Positions 1 through 8,088 of a DNA stretch of 41,053 nucleotides are shown here, one piece after another. Positions within the stretch are counted from its first letter, which is position 1; each line of letters begins with the position of its first letter. The position numbers and the translations under genes are program-made. The stretch is taken from contig JBBRZF010000006.1 in the NCBI GenBank assembly GCA_038236965.1, positions 1-41,053 on the forward strand, in the 5' to 3' direction. The notes under the pieces are model-generated. The model was not told the origin of the DNA. It worked only from the letters and a program-made list of their open reading frames with translations, and did not search any database. The stretch is from JBBRZF01 sp038236965. Its GTDB lineage: Bacteria; Acidobacteriota; Terriglobia; Terriglobales; Acidobacteriaceae.

Positions 1-282
1 CATCTGCAGCAGGCGCGGGGACATGTGCGCGCGGGCGCCCATGTTGCGCGGCTCCTCCTGGGCCCAGACGACCTCGCGCAGGTTCGGGTAGCGCGCGATC
101 TCCTCCTCGATCTGGCTCTGGGGGAAGGGGTAGAGCAGCTCGACGCGGGAGATCGCCACGCCCTCGTTGTTCTCGCGCGTGGCGTGGCCCTTGAGGTCGT
201 AGAAGACCTTGCCCGAGCAGAGCACGAGGCGGGTGACCTTCTCCTCGTCGATCCGCGGCTCGCTCAGGACCGGGAAGAAGCG
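1..282 (-). CDS. sucA: 2-oxoglutarate dehydrogenase E1 C-terminal fragment (foreign-looking)
   Basis: This open frame, read from about 282 down to the window edge, encodes about 94 residues of the C-terminal domain of the thiamine-dependent E1 component of 2-oxoglutarate dehydrogenase. Visible family motifs are LCSGKVFYDL, ELLYPFPQ and VVWAQEEPRNMGA. Both ends are missing: one runs off the window and the other stops at the join with cinA. The segment is about 73 % GC in its first 60 bases with almost only G or C at third positions, unlike everything to the right. It is out of frame with cinA, so it is not a fusion protein. I read it as a chimeric contig end or, less likely, a recombination scar. 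The family call is sure. Confidence 0.8.
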
Positions 283-733
283 CGACGACGCGCGTCTCGC
301 CCAGATGTGTTCCTTCGATCCACTGTCCGGGCGCGGAGCCTTTGGGATTCTTGAGTGTTTGCGCGCCTTCGATGACGTCGGCCTGGCGCGTGTTGTTCTC
401 CGGCATTTTGACGCGGCGTTGAGCGAAGCGCGCATAGAGATCGGCCACGATGTCAGGATCGCGACGCAGGGATACTCCGAGGGCTTCGGCGACGCACTCG
501 CGAGTGAGGTCGTCTTCTGTTGGCCCAAGCCCGCCCATGAAGATGATGATGTCGCTGCGCTCGATGGCAATGCGCGCGACTGTCGTGAGATGCTCGCGGT
601 TGTCGCCAACCACGTTCTTGAACTTGACCTCGACGCCCAGTTCGTTGAGGCGCGCAGTGAGGTAAAGAGAATTCGTGTCTTGTTTGAACGGAGTCAGGAG
701 CTCCGAACCAATCGCAATTATTTCAGCGTTCAC
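266..733 (-). CDS. cinA: CinA-like protein, N-terminal part only
   Basis: About 156 residues of the N-terminal molybdopterin-binding-like domain of CinA, a family with nicotinamide-nucleotide amidase or ADP-ribose pyrophosphatase activity. It starts with GTG at 733 (VNAEIIAIGSELL) and shows the motifs FMGGLGPTEDDLT, MPENN, RQADVIEGA and ALLPGP. The frame loses family similarity immediately after ALLPGP, where PP-E-L is expected, so about 60 % of the protein is missing. The break coincides with the join to the sucA fragment. Its position 47 bases after the propeller gene and downstream of pgpA is a common bacterial arrangement, which suggests cinA is native and the sucA piece is not. Confidence 0.85.
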
Positions 734-780
734 ACAATTAGTTTAACAGCGTGAAGGCCGGCGATGAATTTCGCGGGGTG

Positions 781-1827
781 TCACCCGAACAGCGGACGTC
801 CCGCGATCTTCCAATCTAGTTGGTAGAGAGCGCTGGTCGTTGCCAGGATGACGGAGCGGTTGGGAGCAAACGCCAACCCGATCAGGTTGTTGCCTGAGAC
901 GACGAGCGAGGCCTGGCGTTCGGAGGTGATGCGCACGATTCCGCGCTTCCCGCCGAGCGAGGCGGCGACATAGAGATTGCCGGAATCATCGAAGGCCAGC
1001 CCTTGCGGCCGTCCGAGTCCGCGATAGAAGACGCTGACGGAGCCGTGCGAATCGATCTCGTAGACGGCGTCGTAACTGGAAGTCGTGGGACCGGTTACAA
1101 AAAGGGAATCGTTAGGGCCGAAGGCCAGGTGATAGGCGGAAACGCTGGGTTCAAGCGTTGCGAAGACATAGGTCTGGCGGTCGCGAGAAATCTTGAAGAT
1201 AGTACCGCTGCGGTCCCCGACGTAGAGATTGTGTTCGGCGTCGAAGGCGATTCCGGTGGCAACGCCCATGCCTTCCGCGTAGGTACTTACCGCTCCATCG
1301 CGAGCGACCTGGTAGACAGTTCCATCGTAGCGCGAAGAAACATAAAGAATGCCGTCGTTATCGACAGCGAGTCCGGTGGCGTTCATGAGGTCGGCGACGA
1401 ACGGCTGCACGTCCTCGTCAGGGCCTATCTTGTAAATCGCTACGGGTACCTTCTGTCCGCGAGAACCGGAGACGGTGGCGAAGACATTACCCTCGTCATC
1501 GACGGCGGGATTGGAAACCGGATGAAGATTCTCGCCGATGGGCTCGGCAACGCCGACGGTGAGAGCGTTGGAAGTAGCGTCATCTGCGGAGACCACTACT
1601 CCGCCGGAAGCAGCGCCTTCAGGCACGCGTGCGATAAGAAATTTGTCGGAACTGATGACCACGGAGCCCGGCACGTCTGCGAAAGAGACGCGTGGCTGGC
1701 GCAATTCAACCGGACGGAGATGCGATCCCGTGATGCGCACTTCGCCGCCGGGAAGCGTGAAGAGAGGATCAACGGCATCCAGTTGGGGCCGTCCATTGGT
1801 GGCCCCGAGTTTTTGTTCAGTAGGCAT
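781..1827 (-). CDS. TIG-domain and NHL/SMP-30-type beta-propeller protein
   Basis: A 348-residue protein with an N-terminal IPT/TIG immunoglobulin-like fold (PLFTLPGGEVRITGSHL, roughly residues 20-95), followed by a beta-propeller of NHL or SMP-30 type. Repeats of the form GLAVDNDGILYVS, GIAFDAEHNLYVG and GLAFDDSGNLYVA mark the blades. No catalytic function can be assigned; such propellers often bind ligands or proteins. No signal peptide is visible, so it may be cytoplasmic, unusual for TIG proteins. I chose ATG 1827 (MPTEQ); a TTG at 1869 would add 14 residues, and neither has a well-spaced ribosome site. It lies 49 bases after pgpA on the same strand, probably in one transcript from rimO. 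Confidence 0.7.
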   Translation of the reverse strand: MPTEQKLGATNGRPQLDAVDPLFTLPGGEVRITGSHLRPVELRQPRVSFADVPGSVVISSDKFLIARVPEGAASGGVVVSADDATSNALTVGVAEPIGENLHPVSNPAVDDEGNVFATVSGSRGQKVPVAIYKIGPDEDVQPFVADLMNATGLAVDNDGILYVSSRYDGTVYQVARDGAVSTYAEGMGVATGIAFDAEHNLYVGDRSGTIFKISRDRQTYVFATLEPSVSAYHLAFGPNDSLFVTGPTTSSYDAVYEIDSHGSVSVFYRGLGRPQGLAFDDSGNLYVAASLGGKRGIVRITSERQASLVVSGNNLIGLAFAPNRSVILATTSALYQLDWKIAGRPLFG

Positions 1828-1876
1828 TTTGTGAAAGGTGAAAAGTTCCTCAGTCGCTAAGCCGTACAAGTCCCCA

Positions 1877-2431
1877 CTAACCTAAGATGCGAAACCACAA
1901 GAGAAGCTGCATAACAATGAGTGCATAGATTCCCGCGCCGATGTCGTCTACTACGATTCCCGTTCCCCCGGGAAGACTCTCGAGCGCGCGAACGGGCGGA
2001 GGCTTGGTCATGTCAAAGGCGCGGAAGAGGATGAATCCGCAGAAGAGCGGCAGAAACGCACGCACCGTGTAGGGCGATCCGACAGCTAGGGGCGTGCCGA
2101 TGAGGGCGATAAGCTGTCCGGCCACTTCGTCGATGACTACGATCTGGGGATCTTTGCGTCCGAGTGCGCGGGCGACTTGGGTCGCCGCCGGAATTCCGAT
2201 CAGCGTGGCGAAGCCAGCGAGCAAGATACACAGGGGCCACTGCACGGAGCGGGGCAGCGAGTGCGCGAGCGTCCACCAAAGGATGACGATGGTAAGCGAA
2301 CCCCACGTGCCGGGACCCGGGTGAAGGGTGCCGACGCCGAAGAAGGTGCCGACAAGCCAAGCCCATAGGGGCGGCTTGCGCGAGGCAGGGATGCGGATTT
2401 CGGCGGGAACGCTAGTTTGGTTTGTCGTCAT
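1877..2431 (-). CDS. pgpA: Phosphatidylglycerophosphatase A
   Basis: Encodes a 184-residue membrane lipid phosphatase that removes the phosphate from phosphatidylglycerophosphate to give phosphatidylglycerol at the inner membrane. Diagnostic features are the N-terminal GVGTLHPGPGTWGS motif, the acidic VVIDEVAGQLIAL segment and the C-terminal PPPVRALESLPGGTGIVVDD block, together with about four hydrophobic helices. The open frame extends upstream to 2557, but that part lies inside yacG. The ATG at 2431 gives the usual family length and overlaps the yacG stop (2412) by 20 bases, so translational coupling is likely. The order rimO-yacG-pgpA-propeller-cinA suggests one envelope and housekeeping transcript. 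Confidence 0.9.
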   Translation of the reverse strand: MTTNQTSVPAEIRIPASRKPPLWAWLVGTFFGVGTLHPGPGTWGSLTIVILWWTLAHSLPRSVQWPLCILLAGFATLIGIPAATQVARALGRKDPQIVVIDEVAGQLIALIGTPLAVGSPYTVRAFLPLFCGFILFRAFDMTKPPPVRALESLPGGTGIVVDDIGAGIYALIVMQLLLWFRILG

Positions 2432-2684
2432 TCGGGTCGGTGAAGCTGCCATCGGTATTGCGGCGACGAATCGCTTTAGGGCGTTCTTCGATATCGCTGT
2501 ACCCGGACTCGCCGGCTTCAGAATCGGCGATGGGAGTAGAGACGACGTATCCGCCACTGGCCCATTTGCCGAGATCGATGATGCGGCAACGATCGCTGCA
2601 GAATGGGAAATCTTCTTCGGTCCGCAGAACGATCTTGCGGCAGGTGGGGCAACGAAGAGATCGGACTGATTTCTTGGGGGCCAT
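2412..2684 (-). CDS. yacG: DNA gyrase inhibitor YacG-type zinc protein
   Basis: A 90-residue zinc-binding protein of the YacG family, whose E. coli member binds GyrB and inhibits gyrase. The Cys4 site is explicit: CPTC near residues 12-15 and FCSDRC at about 28-33, followed by the conserved stretch RIIDLGKWASGGYVV. It is longer than the roughly 65 residues of E. coli YacG because of an acidic, polar tail (residues 50-90), which is probably disordered. It sits 41 bases downstream of rimO and overlaps pgpA by 20 bases. Gyrase inhibition is carried over from the family and is not visible here. Confidence 0.85.
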   Translation of the reverse strand: MAPKKSVRSLRCPTCRKIVLRTEEDFPFCSDRCRIIDLGKWASGGYVVSTPIADSEAGESGYSDIEERPKAIRRRNTDGSFTDPNDDKPN

Positions 2685-2725
2685 TGCTTCTAGTTCCTGG
2701 ACCTCGAATTTGAACTCTGCGAAGT

Positions 2726-4249
2726 TTACAGCAGACGGACGACGAGGTCATAGTCGTGGGCTTCTGTAACTTCGCAGCGATAAAACTCTCCGGCCTGGGC
2801 GTTGTCGTGCTCGCCGAAGTCGTTGATGAAAACTTTGCCATCGATCTCCGGCGCGTGCATCTCGGTGCGGCCTTCCCATAGCAATTCGGTCTCTTCGGAA
2901 GGGCCTTCGAGCATGACATCGAATTGGCGTCCGATGAGGGACTTGCGGCGCTTGCGGCTGAGTTGCTTCTGGATGGTCATCAGCTTCTTGCGACGACGCT
3001 CGATGTCGCGCGTGGGAACTTTTTCGTCGAGATGAAAAGCCTTGGCGCCATCTTCATCGGAATAGGAAAAGACGCCGAGCCAATCGAACTGCGCGGCACG
3101 CACGAAATCGCAAAGCTCTTCGAAGTCCTGCTCGGTCTCGCCGGGGAAGCCGACGATGAACGAAGTGCGCAGCGTGAGATTCGGAATGGTGCGTCGCATC
3201 TTGTCGATGGATTTGAGAAAGATGTCGGACGAAGCTCCGCGCTTCATGCGCTTGAGCACGTTGCCGGATGCGTGCTGCAAAGGCACGTCGATGTAGGAAC
3301 AAATCTTGGGATTGGCAGCGATGGTGTCGAGTAGCTTGCCGGTGATCTTGTTGGGATAGGCGTAGAGGAATCGCACCCAGCGCAGGTCTTCGATGCGCGC
3401 TAGGGATTCGAGCAGAGTGGCGAGTCCTTCCTTGATGCCGAGATCTTCGCCGTAGCAAGTGGTGTCCTGCCCGATGAGCGTGATTTCGCGGACACCCTGT
3501 TTTGCCAGTCGCGAGGCTTCCGCAACCACGGATTCAACACGGCGCGAGCGGAACTTTCCGCGAAGCTGCGGGATGATGCAGAACGTGCAGGGATGATCGC
3601 AGCCTTCGGCAATCTTGATGTAGGCGGCGTACTTGGGCGTGGCTAGGATGCGCGGCGTGTTGTCGTCGTAGAGGTAGGTCGGGAGGGAGGCGGTTGCGCC
3701 ATCCCATTCATCGCGCGAGAAGCGTTCGGCCTGTTCACGGTGTTCGCCTTCGGCGCGGGAGTGCGTTCCAGATTTTAATGATTGCGAGGCGCTGCTGGAA
3801 TTCAGAATGTTGAAGGGCGAACTCTGCGCGGCGGAAGCGCTAGGCAAAATTCCGGCAGCGGCGAGAATGGCGTCGAGTTCTCCGGTGCCGACGACGGCAT
3901 CGACTTCTGGAATGTTCTTCATGATCTCGTCGCGATAACGCTCCACGAGGCATCCGGCAACGATAAGTTTTCGGGCACGTCCGGAAATCCTGTGCTGAGC
4001 CATCTCGAGGATCGAATCGACGGATTCCTGCTTGGCGGTGTCGATGAAGGAGCAGGTGTTCACCACGATGATGTCGGCATCTTCTGCGTGGTTGGTGATC
4101 TCGGCGCCGCCGGAAGAGAGCAGGCCCATCATGACTTCGCTGTCGACCAGGTTTTTGGGACAGCCGAGACTTACGAATCCGACTCGGGGACGCGCTGGCA
4201 TTGGATTGGGGCGCTCGGGAAGAGCTACTAGGGACGTCTTTTCAGGCAT
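2726..4249 (-). CDS. rimO: Ribosomal protein S12 methylthiotransferase RimO
   Basis: A 507-residue radical-SAM methylthiotransferase that adds a methylthio group to an aspartate of ribosomal protein S12. The N-terminal UPF0004 domain carries the three cysteines of the auxiliary Fe-S cluster (C30 in SLGCPKN, C66 in NTCSF, C100 in AGCLV). The radical-SAM motif is GCDHPCTFC (C217, C221, C224), and a TRAM domain follows at the C-terminus. It is some 60 residues longer than E. coli RimO. Most of the excess is a Ser/Ala/Glu-rich insertion at residues 134-190, between the two catalytic domains. ATG at 4249 is used; ATG at 4201 (MPARP) is also possible. It is the first gene of the minus-strand cluster. 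Confidence 0.93.
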   Translation of the reverse strand: MPEKTSLVALPERPNPMPARPRVGFVSLGCPKNLVDSEVMMGLLSSGGAEITNHAEDADIIVVNTCSFIDTAKQESVDSILEMAQHRISGRARKLIVAGCLVERYRDEIMKNIPEVDAVVGTGELDAILAAAGILPSASAAQSSPFNILNSSSASQSLKSGTHSRAEGEHREQAERFSRDEWDGATASLPTYLYDDNTPRILATPKYAAYIKIAEGCDHPCTFCIIPQLRGKFRSRRVESVVAEASRLAKQGVREITLIGQDTTCYGEDLGIKEGLATLLESLARIEDLRWVRFLYAYPNKITGKLLDTIAANPKICSYIDVPLQHASGNVLKRMKRGASSDIFLKSIDKMRRTIPNLTLRTSFIVGFPGETEQDFEELCDFVRAAQFDWLGVFSYSDEDGAKAFHLDEKVPTRDIERRRKKLMTIQKQLSRKRRKSLIGRQFDVMLEGPSEETELLWEGRTEMHAPEIDGKVFINDFGEHDNAQAGEFYRCEVTEAHDYDLVVRLL

Positions 4250-4370
4250 GGAATCTGGTTATTTTAGCATGGGAAGGGGCGGGGAGAGGGTAGTGGCGGA
4301 GAAGGGATTCGCCGCGGATTCCTGCGGATGAGCGCGGATTAGGGAGACTGACTAAACACCGAAGTTTTTC

Positions 4371-4399
4371 TTGACCGATGTAGAGTGTTGATATATATA
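4371..4399 (+). promoter_or_regulatory. Sigma-70-type promoter of the padR operon
   Basis: TTGACC at 4371-4376, a 17-base spacer and TATATA at 4394-4399 form a good housekeeping promoter. It faces the PadR gene that starts at 4429. Inferred by eye from consensus and spacing. Confidence 0.7.
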
Positions 4400-4410
4400 G
4401 TGAGCCTATA
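4396..4410. promoter_or_regulatory. Candidate PadR operator overlapping the -10 box
   Basis: A perfect inverted repeat, TATAG-TGAGC-CTATA, overlaps the 3' half of the -10 element and the start site. Its position fits autorepression by the PadR protein encoded directly downstream. The dyad is seen; the binding is inferred. Confidence 0.5.
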
Positions 4411-4428
4411 CATTAGTCAGGTGAGAAC

Positions 4429-4770
4429 TTGAACAAGTCAATTAGTTCGAATGTTAAGCGGGGCAGTGCGGAATTGGCGGTATTGAGCGTGCTCGAGGTT
4501 GGGCCGCTGCATGGATACGAGATTGCGAAACGTATCGAACAACAGACGGCGGGCGTGCTTAAGTTCGATGTCGCATCGCTGTATCCGCTGCTGTACCAGA
4601 TGGAAAAGCGCGGATGGGTGAGCGCGGAGTGGGAGAAGGCGGAGAGCGGAAGAAAGCGCCGCTGCTACGAACTGACCAAGGAAGGACGCAAACGGTTGGT
4701 GCCTCTGCGCCAGCAATGGAAATCATTTTTCGAGGCGTTGAATCGTTTAGCGGGAGTGCAGAATGCCTGA
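4429..4770 (+). CDS. PadR-family transcriptional regulator
   Basis: A 113-residue PadR regulator consisting almost only of the winged helix. It shows the standard features LAVLSVLEVGPLHGYEIAKRI, interrupted here only for length, then ASLYPLLYQMEKRGWV and YELTKEGRKRL. The start is TTG 4429, preceded by AGGTGAG three bases away. The last 8 bases overlap the next gene, a typical arrangement in which PadR controls a short membrane-protein operon. The promoter carries a dyad at the -10 box, consistent with autoregulation. The inducing signal is not predictable. Confidence 0.9.
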   Translation: MNKSISSNVKRGSAELAVLSVLEVGPLHGYEIAKRIEQQTAGVLKFDVASLYPLLYQMEKRGWVSAEWEKAESGRKRRCYELTKEGRKRLVPLRQQWKSFFEALNRLAGVQNA

Positions 4771-5446
4771 TTTTGCGAGCATGGTTCGCGAGCGACTGAG
4801 CGGGACACAACTTGGCGACGAGGTGCGTGAGGATGTGGTGCGCGAAATCGCCGGGCACATGGAATCGAGTTTTGAGGGAGCGCTGCAGCGCGGAATGAGC
4901 CCGGAGGCTGCAAAGGTGCTCGCTGTTCTCGGAGTACAGGACTGGGAAAAATCTGGACGGGCGGTTCGCAATGCGAAGGAGGATCTGATGAACGAACGTT
5001 TGCGGAGGATGTGGGTTCCGGGAGTTTGCGTCAGCGTGTTGAATTTCGCGGCTATCAACGTGGTCATGCGGACTGTGCGACCGTCGATCGTTCCGTTCCA
5101 CGGCACGTTTCTTGCGTTGAGTGTGTGGTGGTGGGCGATCTATGTTGCGTGCGGTGCTCTGGGTTCGGGGTGGTGCAAGCGGATCGGAGGAACGCCGCGC
5201 GAGCGATTAGTGGTTGCGCTGTTTCCGGCGATGATGACTGCTGTGCTGCTCACGATGGCGTTCGTGATGGCCATTTTCGTGGACCGACAAGTGATGCTGA
5301 GCACCAAAGTAATCGGAATTACGGCGTTCTGGATATGGGCGGTGATGATTCCCGCAGTCTTCTTACTTATTGGGGCCGGACCGTTTTTACGGGAGAAGGC
5401 GACGTTTGTGGATGCGAAACCGAAAGGAATAGCGACCACGGCGTGA
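4763..5446 (+). CDS. PadR-linked membrane protein
   Basis: A 227-residue protein with a soluble N-terminal helical region (about residues 1-85, including MSPEAAKVLAVLGVQDWEKS) and four predicted membrane helices afterwards. The N-terminal part resembles the permease-associated domain found next to PadR regulators in Acidobacteriota and the DUF1700-type proteins of Firmicutes. It is translated from an ATG that overlaps the padR stop by 8 bases, so the two are co-expressed. No transport or catalytic motif is visible, and the function is unknown. The gene ends 18 bases before the convergent transglutaminase gene. Confidence 0.7.
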   Translation: MPDFASMVRERLSGTQLGDEVREDVVREIAGHMESSFEGALQRGMSPEAAKVLAVLGVQDWEKSGRAVRNAKEDLMNERLRRMWVPGVCVSVLNFAAINVVMRTVRPSIVPFHGTFLALSVWWWAIYVACGALGSGWCKRIGGTPRERLVVALFPAMMTAVLLTMAFVMAIFVDRQVMLSTKVIGITAFWIWAVMIPAVFLLIGAGPFLREKATFVDAKPKGIATTA

Positions 5447-5464
5447 TGTATCCGGTAGCCCGGA

Positions 5465-7696
5465 TTATTTTGTTTTGGCTACTTCCTTGAACAACTCAGG
5501 CAACCTGGTTGCGTCTTCGGCGGAGTTGCCGTAGCGTGCGCGTTCGTAGTGCGTGGTAAAGGTGTCTACGCGCTGGCGGAGTTCAACTTCGGGGATGCTG
5601 GCTACGAACTCGTGAGGAGTCTGCGCGAGCTTCTTTGGATAGCCTTTGCGCGACAACGTTCGAATGAGACGTTCGTACCAGAGCGTGGCTGCGCCCCGGG
5701 GTTCGCGTCCGGGATTGACTGCGAGTTGGCGGGCGCGAATCGCACGACGAACGCGCTGCAAGTTGAGCAGCACGAGGATTCCGCAGATCAGCAGGAGTGC
5801 GCTGCGGGAGAATTCGTAGGGCGAACGCGTGACTTGGCGATGCGTCTTGCGGGCGAGTTCAAGCAGGTGTTCGTACTTCGCGCGGAACCAGATGCGCGCG
5901 CGGTCGATGCGGTCGCGACTGGTGCTGGCGGCGGTTTCCGTAAGCGTGCGCTGGTGTGAGAAGTCGTAGTTGATGACCCACTCGCGCCAGAATTCGCGGG
6001 CGGCATCGCCGTAGAGCATGAGGCGCGTCCAAGCGGAGATTGTGGGCTCGGCTCCGGCAGGGGTGGGATCGAAGGCGACCCAGCCGCGCCCGGGGAAGAA
6101 GACTTCTACCCAGGAATGTGCGTCGCGCGCACGGACTATGTAGTCGCCAGTCAGGTCGTTGAACTCTCCTCCACGAAATCCGGTGACGATGCGCGAGGGA
6201 ATTCCTTCCACGCGCAACATGACGGTCATGGCAGAAGCGAAGTATTCGCAATGACCCTTTTTGCGCACAAGCAGAAAATTTGCGATGGGATCGCGCTGGC
6301 GCTCGGTGGGAAGTTCGAGCGTGTAGCCAAAAGTGTTCGATAGATATGCGTTGATGGCGGCAGCTTTGTCGAAGGCGTTCGTCTGCTTGATCGCTAGGTC
6401 GTCGGCGAGCTTCTTTACGCGAGGATCGACTGCGGGGAGTTGCAGATACTTGTTGGCAATCGAAGAATCGTAATCAACCACGCTGCCGCGAAGTTGTTCA
6501 GGCGCGGGCTGGCTGATGTCGGAGATGCCGTTGTAATTATTCGTGGCGCGGTCGTGATCGGTATTGAGAATGGACTGGCCGAAGTCAATGGTAGCCTCGC
6601 GAAAGTCTGCGAAAACGAAACGTGGAGCGGGGATGAGGAAGACAACATTCGTCCCAATAGGCTCCATCACGACGCGATATTTCACGACCCGGTGCGTGTC
6701 GCCGACGGCGAAGCGGGTGAGCGAACGAGGAAATGTTGTGTCGCGCGTTTCAATGTCGTAGCGACCGGAGTACGAATTCTGGTCGACCATCTCCGACTGG
6801 TGCGGCGGATTGAACCATTGATGTCCGTCGAAGTTGCCTAAGGTTGCGCCGCGCATACGGAGTTCGGGGATGCGTAGTCCCCCTTCGATTCGGACGTGCA
6901 TGACTACCTGGCTGGACTGCTGTATGCGCCCAATTTCGCCGAGTTGCACGTTGTCGCTAAAGCCGCTGACCAGTGCATTCTGCTGCGCGAGTCTACTGAG
7001 GTATCCGCCAGAGAGTCGCGGCATTGCGAAGAATAGCGCAACGGAGAAGACGAGAATTCCGAAAACAATTGCGAGGCTGGTGCTCGACAGGGAAGCGTCG
7101 AGCGAACGGAAATTGAAGCGACGTCGAGTCTGGGCTGGAATTATGGCAGCGCGCTGAATATTTCCGGCGGCCATGGCCGAGCGGCGCATTTCCATGCTGA
7201 TGAACGTTGCAACGGCCACCAGCAGGAAGACGCTGAAAGCGGCGAGAAAGACCGTATCTACCGTGAGAATGGCCGCGGAGAGCACTTCCAGAAACGCGAG
7301 TACGGCGAGATAGATGTGGTCGCGATCGCGTTGTACGGAAAAAATCTTGGTCACCATTCCGAAGAGTAAAAGGTGAACGGAAGCAGCGACGAAATTCTGC
7401 GAAACGAAAAAGAAATCCGCGAGATAGACGAGGACGTAGACGAGCCCGAGGTAAGAAGTGATGCGCTCGGGAATCTGGACGGAGCGTCCGTCGAGCAATT
7501 GCTTGCCGCGATAGAGAAGCGCAGCGGAGACAACCGTCATGGAGAGGAAATCGAGTTTGCCTGTGGAGGCAAGTGTTGCGAATCCGGTGACGATGAGTAG
7601 AAAGAGTGAGGTTTGGAAATAGCGCTCAATCGCGCGAGGTACGACACCCTTTGCGGGAATCGGATTGGAAATGTCGGTGGCCACCCAGGAGGACAT
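5465..7696 (-). CDS. TgpA-type membrane transglutaminase-like protein
   Basis: A 743-residue protein built like TgpA of Pseudomonas. It has about six N-terminal membrane helices (DUF3488, residues 25-225), a periplasmic region and a transglutaminase-like domain. The Cys-His-Asp triad is readable as C483 (KKGHCEYFA), H527 (RDAHSWVEVFF) and D543 (VAFDPTP). A further membrane helix near residues 630-650 and a C-terminal DUF4129-like region follow. Family members often neighbour moxR and DUF58 genes; neither is present here. The natural substrate of the family is not established. It is divergent from the SRP RNA gene. Confidence 0.88.
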   Translation of the reverse strand: MSSWVATDISNPIPAKGVVPRAIERYFQTSLFLLIVTGFATLASTGKLDFLSMTVVSAALLYRGKQLLDGRSVQIPERITSYLGLVYVLVYLADFFFVSQNFVAASVHLLLFGMVTKIFSVQRDRDHIYLAVLAFLEVLSAAILTVDTVFLAAFSVFLLVAVATFISMEMRRSAMAAGNIQRAAIIPAQTRRRFNFRSLDASLSSTSLAIVFGILVFSVALFFAMPRLSGGYLSRLAQQNALVSGFSDNVQLGEIGRIQQSSQVVMHVRIEGGLRIPELRMRGATLGNFDGHQWFNPPHQSEMVDQNSYSGRYDIETRDTTFPRSLTRFAVGDTHRVVKYRVVMEPIGTNVVFLIPAPRFVFADFREATIDFGQSILNTDHDRATNNYNGISDISQPAPEQLRGSVVDYDSSIANKYLQLPAVDPRVKKLADDLAIKQTNAFDKAAAINAYLSNTFGYTLELPTERQRDPIANFLLVRKKGHCEYFASAMTVMLRVEGIPSRIVTGFRGGEFNDLTGDYIVRARDAHSWVEVFFPGRGWVAFDPTPAGAEPTISAWTRLMLYGDAAREFWREWVINYDFSHQRTLTETAASTSRDRIDRARIWFRAKYEHLLELARKTHRQVTRSPYEFSRSALLLICGILVLLNLQRVRRAIRARQLAVNPGREPRGAATLWYERLIRTLSRKGYPKKLAQTPHEFVASIPEVELRQRVDTFTTHYERARYGNSAEDATRLPELFKEVAKTK

Positions 7697-7772
7697 TGTA
7701 AGACGCGCGGCCGCAAGCTACTAGCGCGAAGGGGAAAGCGACGCCGGGTCTGCACGAAGAGGGACTGTTTGT

Positions 7773-7778
7773 TAGAAT
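7773..7778 (+). promoter_or_regulatory. -10 box for the SRP RNA gene
   Basis: TAGAAT lies seven bases before the predicted 5' end of the SRP RNA. No strong -35 box is recognisable at the expected distance. Assigned mainly by its position. Confidence 0.45.
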
Positions 7779-7784
7779 AATTTT

Positions 7785-7892
7785 GGTCGGGCATCGGTCC
7801 CGCGCGATGCAATCCCGCCAATCCCGCCAGGTCCGGAAGGAAGCAACGGTAACGGGCCAGTGCATGTGCAGTGGGTAATCGGTGTCCGGCTT
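7785..7892 (+). ncRNA. ffs: Signal recognition particle RNA, small bacterial type
   Basis: The universally conserved apical-loop sequence CCAGGTCCGGAAGGAAGCA lies at 7827-7845, the site that binds Ffh. The flanks fold into one long hairpin: for example 7787-7797 (TCGGGCATCGG) pairs with 7879-7889 (TCGGTGTCCGG) through Watson-Crick and G-U pairs. The length of about 105-110 nt matches 4.5S-type RNAs without an Alu domain. A T-rich stretch (TTAATTTT) follows at 7891. The RNA guides membrane-protein synthesis together with Ffh and FtsY, which are encoded elsewhere. The ends are accurate to a few bases. Confidence 0.92.
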
Positions 7893-8088
7893 AATTTTCC
7901 CGCCTGAAGCAACGTCAAGAGCATCAACGCAGAGGAACGCTGAGGACGCAAGGGTTTCTGCGGATGCTCCGTGTATTTTGAGCCGAATCGACGGCGATAG
8001 CTAAGGTCCAGGTGTTTGTCCCGCGTGGTTGTTTTTATTGCGCTCACGGGTAGCATCGTTCACAATAAGTTGTTATCGGAGAAAATAA
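7893..8088. other. Leader region between SRP RNA and fabH
   Basis: About 195 bases without a gene. It holds a short purine-rich stretch near 7920-7950 (AACGCAGAGGAACGCTGAGG) of a type that recurs in intergenic DNA; compare 27850-27880. A ribosome site (GGAGAAA) stands before the fabH start. I see no clear promoter. Confidence 0.35.

Noticed and set aside
1003..1860. A 285-codon plus-strand frame opposite the propeller gene
   Set aside because: The minus strand shows regular propeller repeats, while this frame shows no domain and is a shadow.
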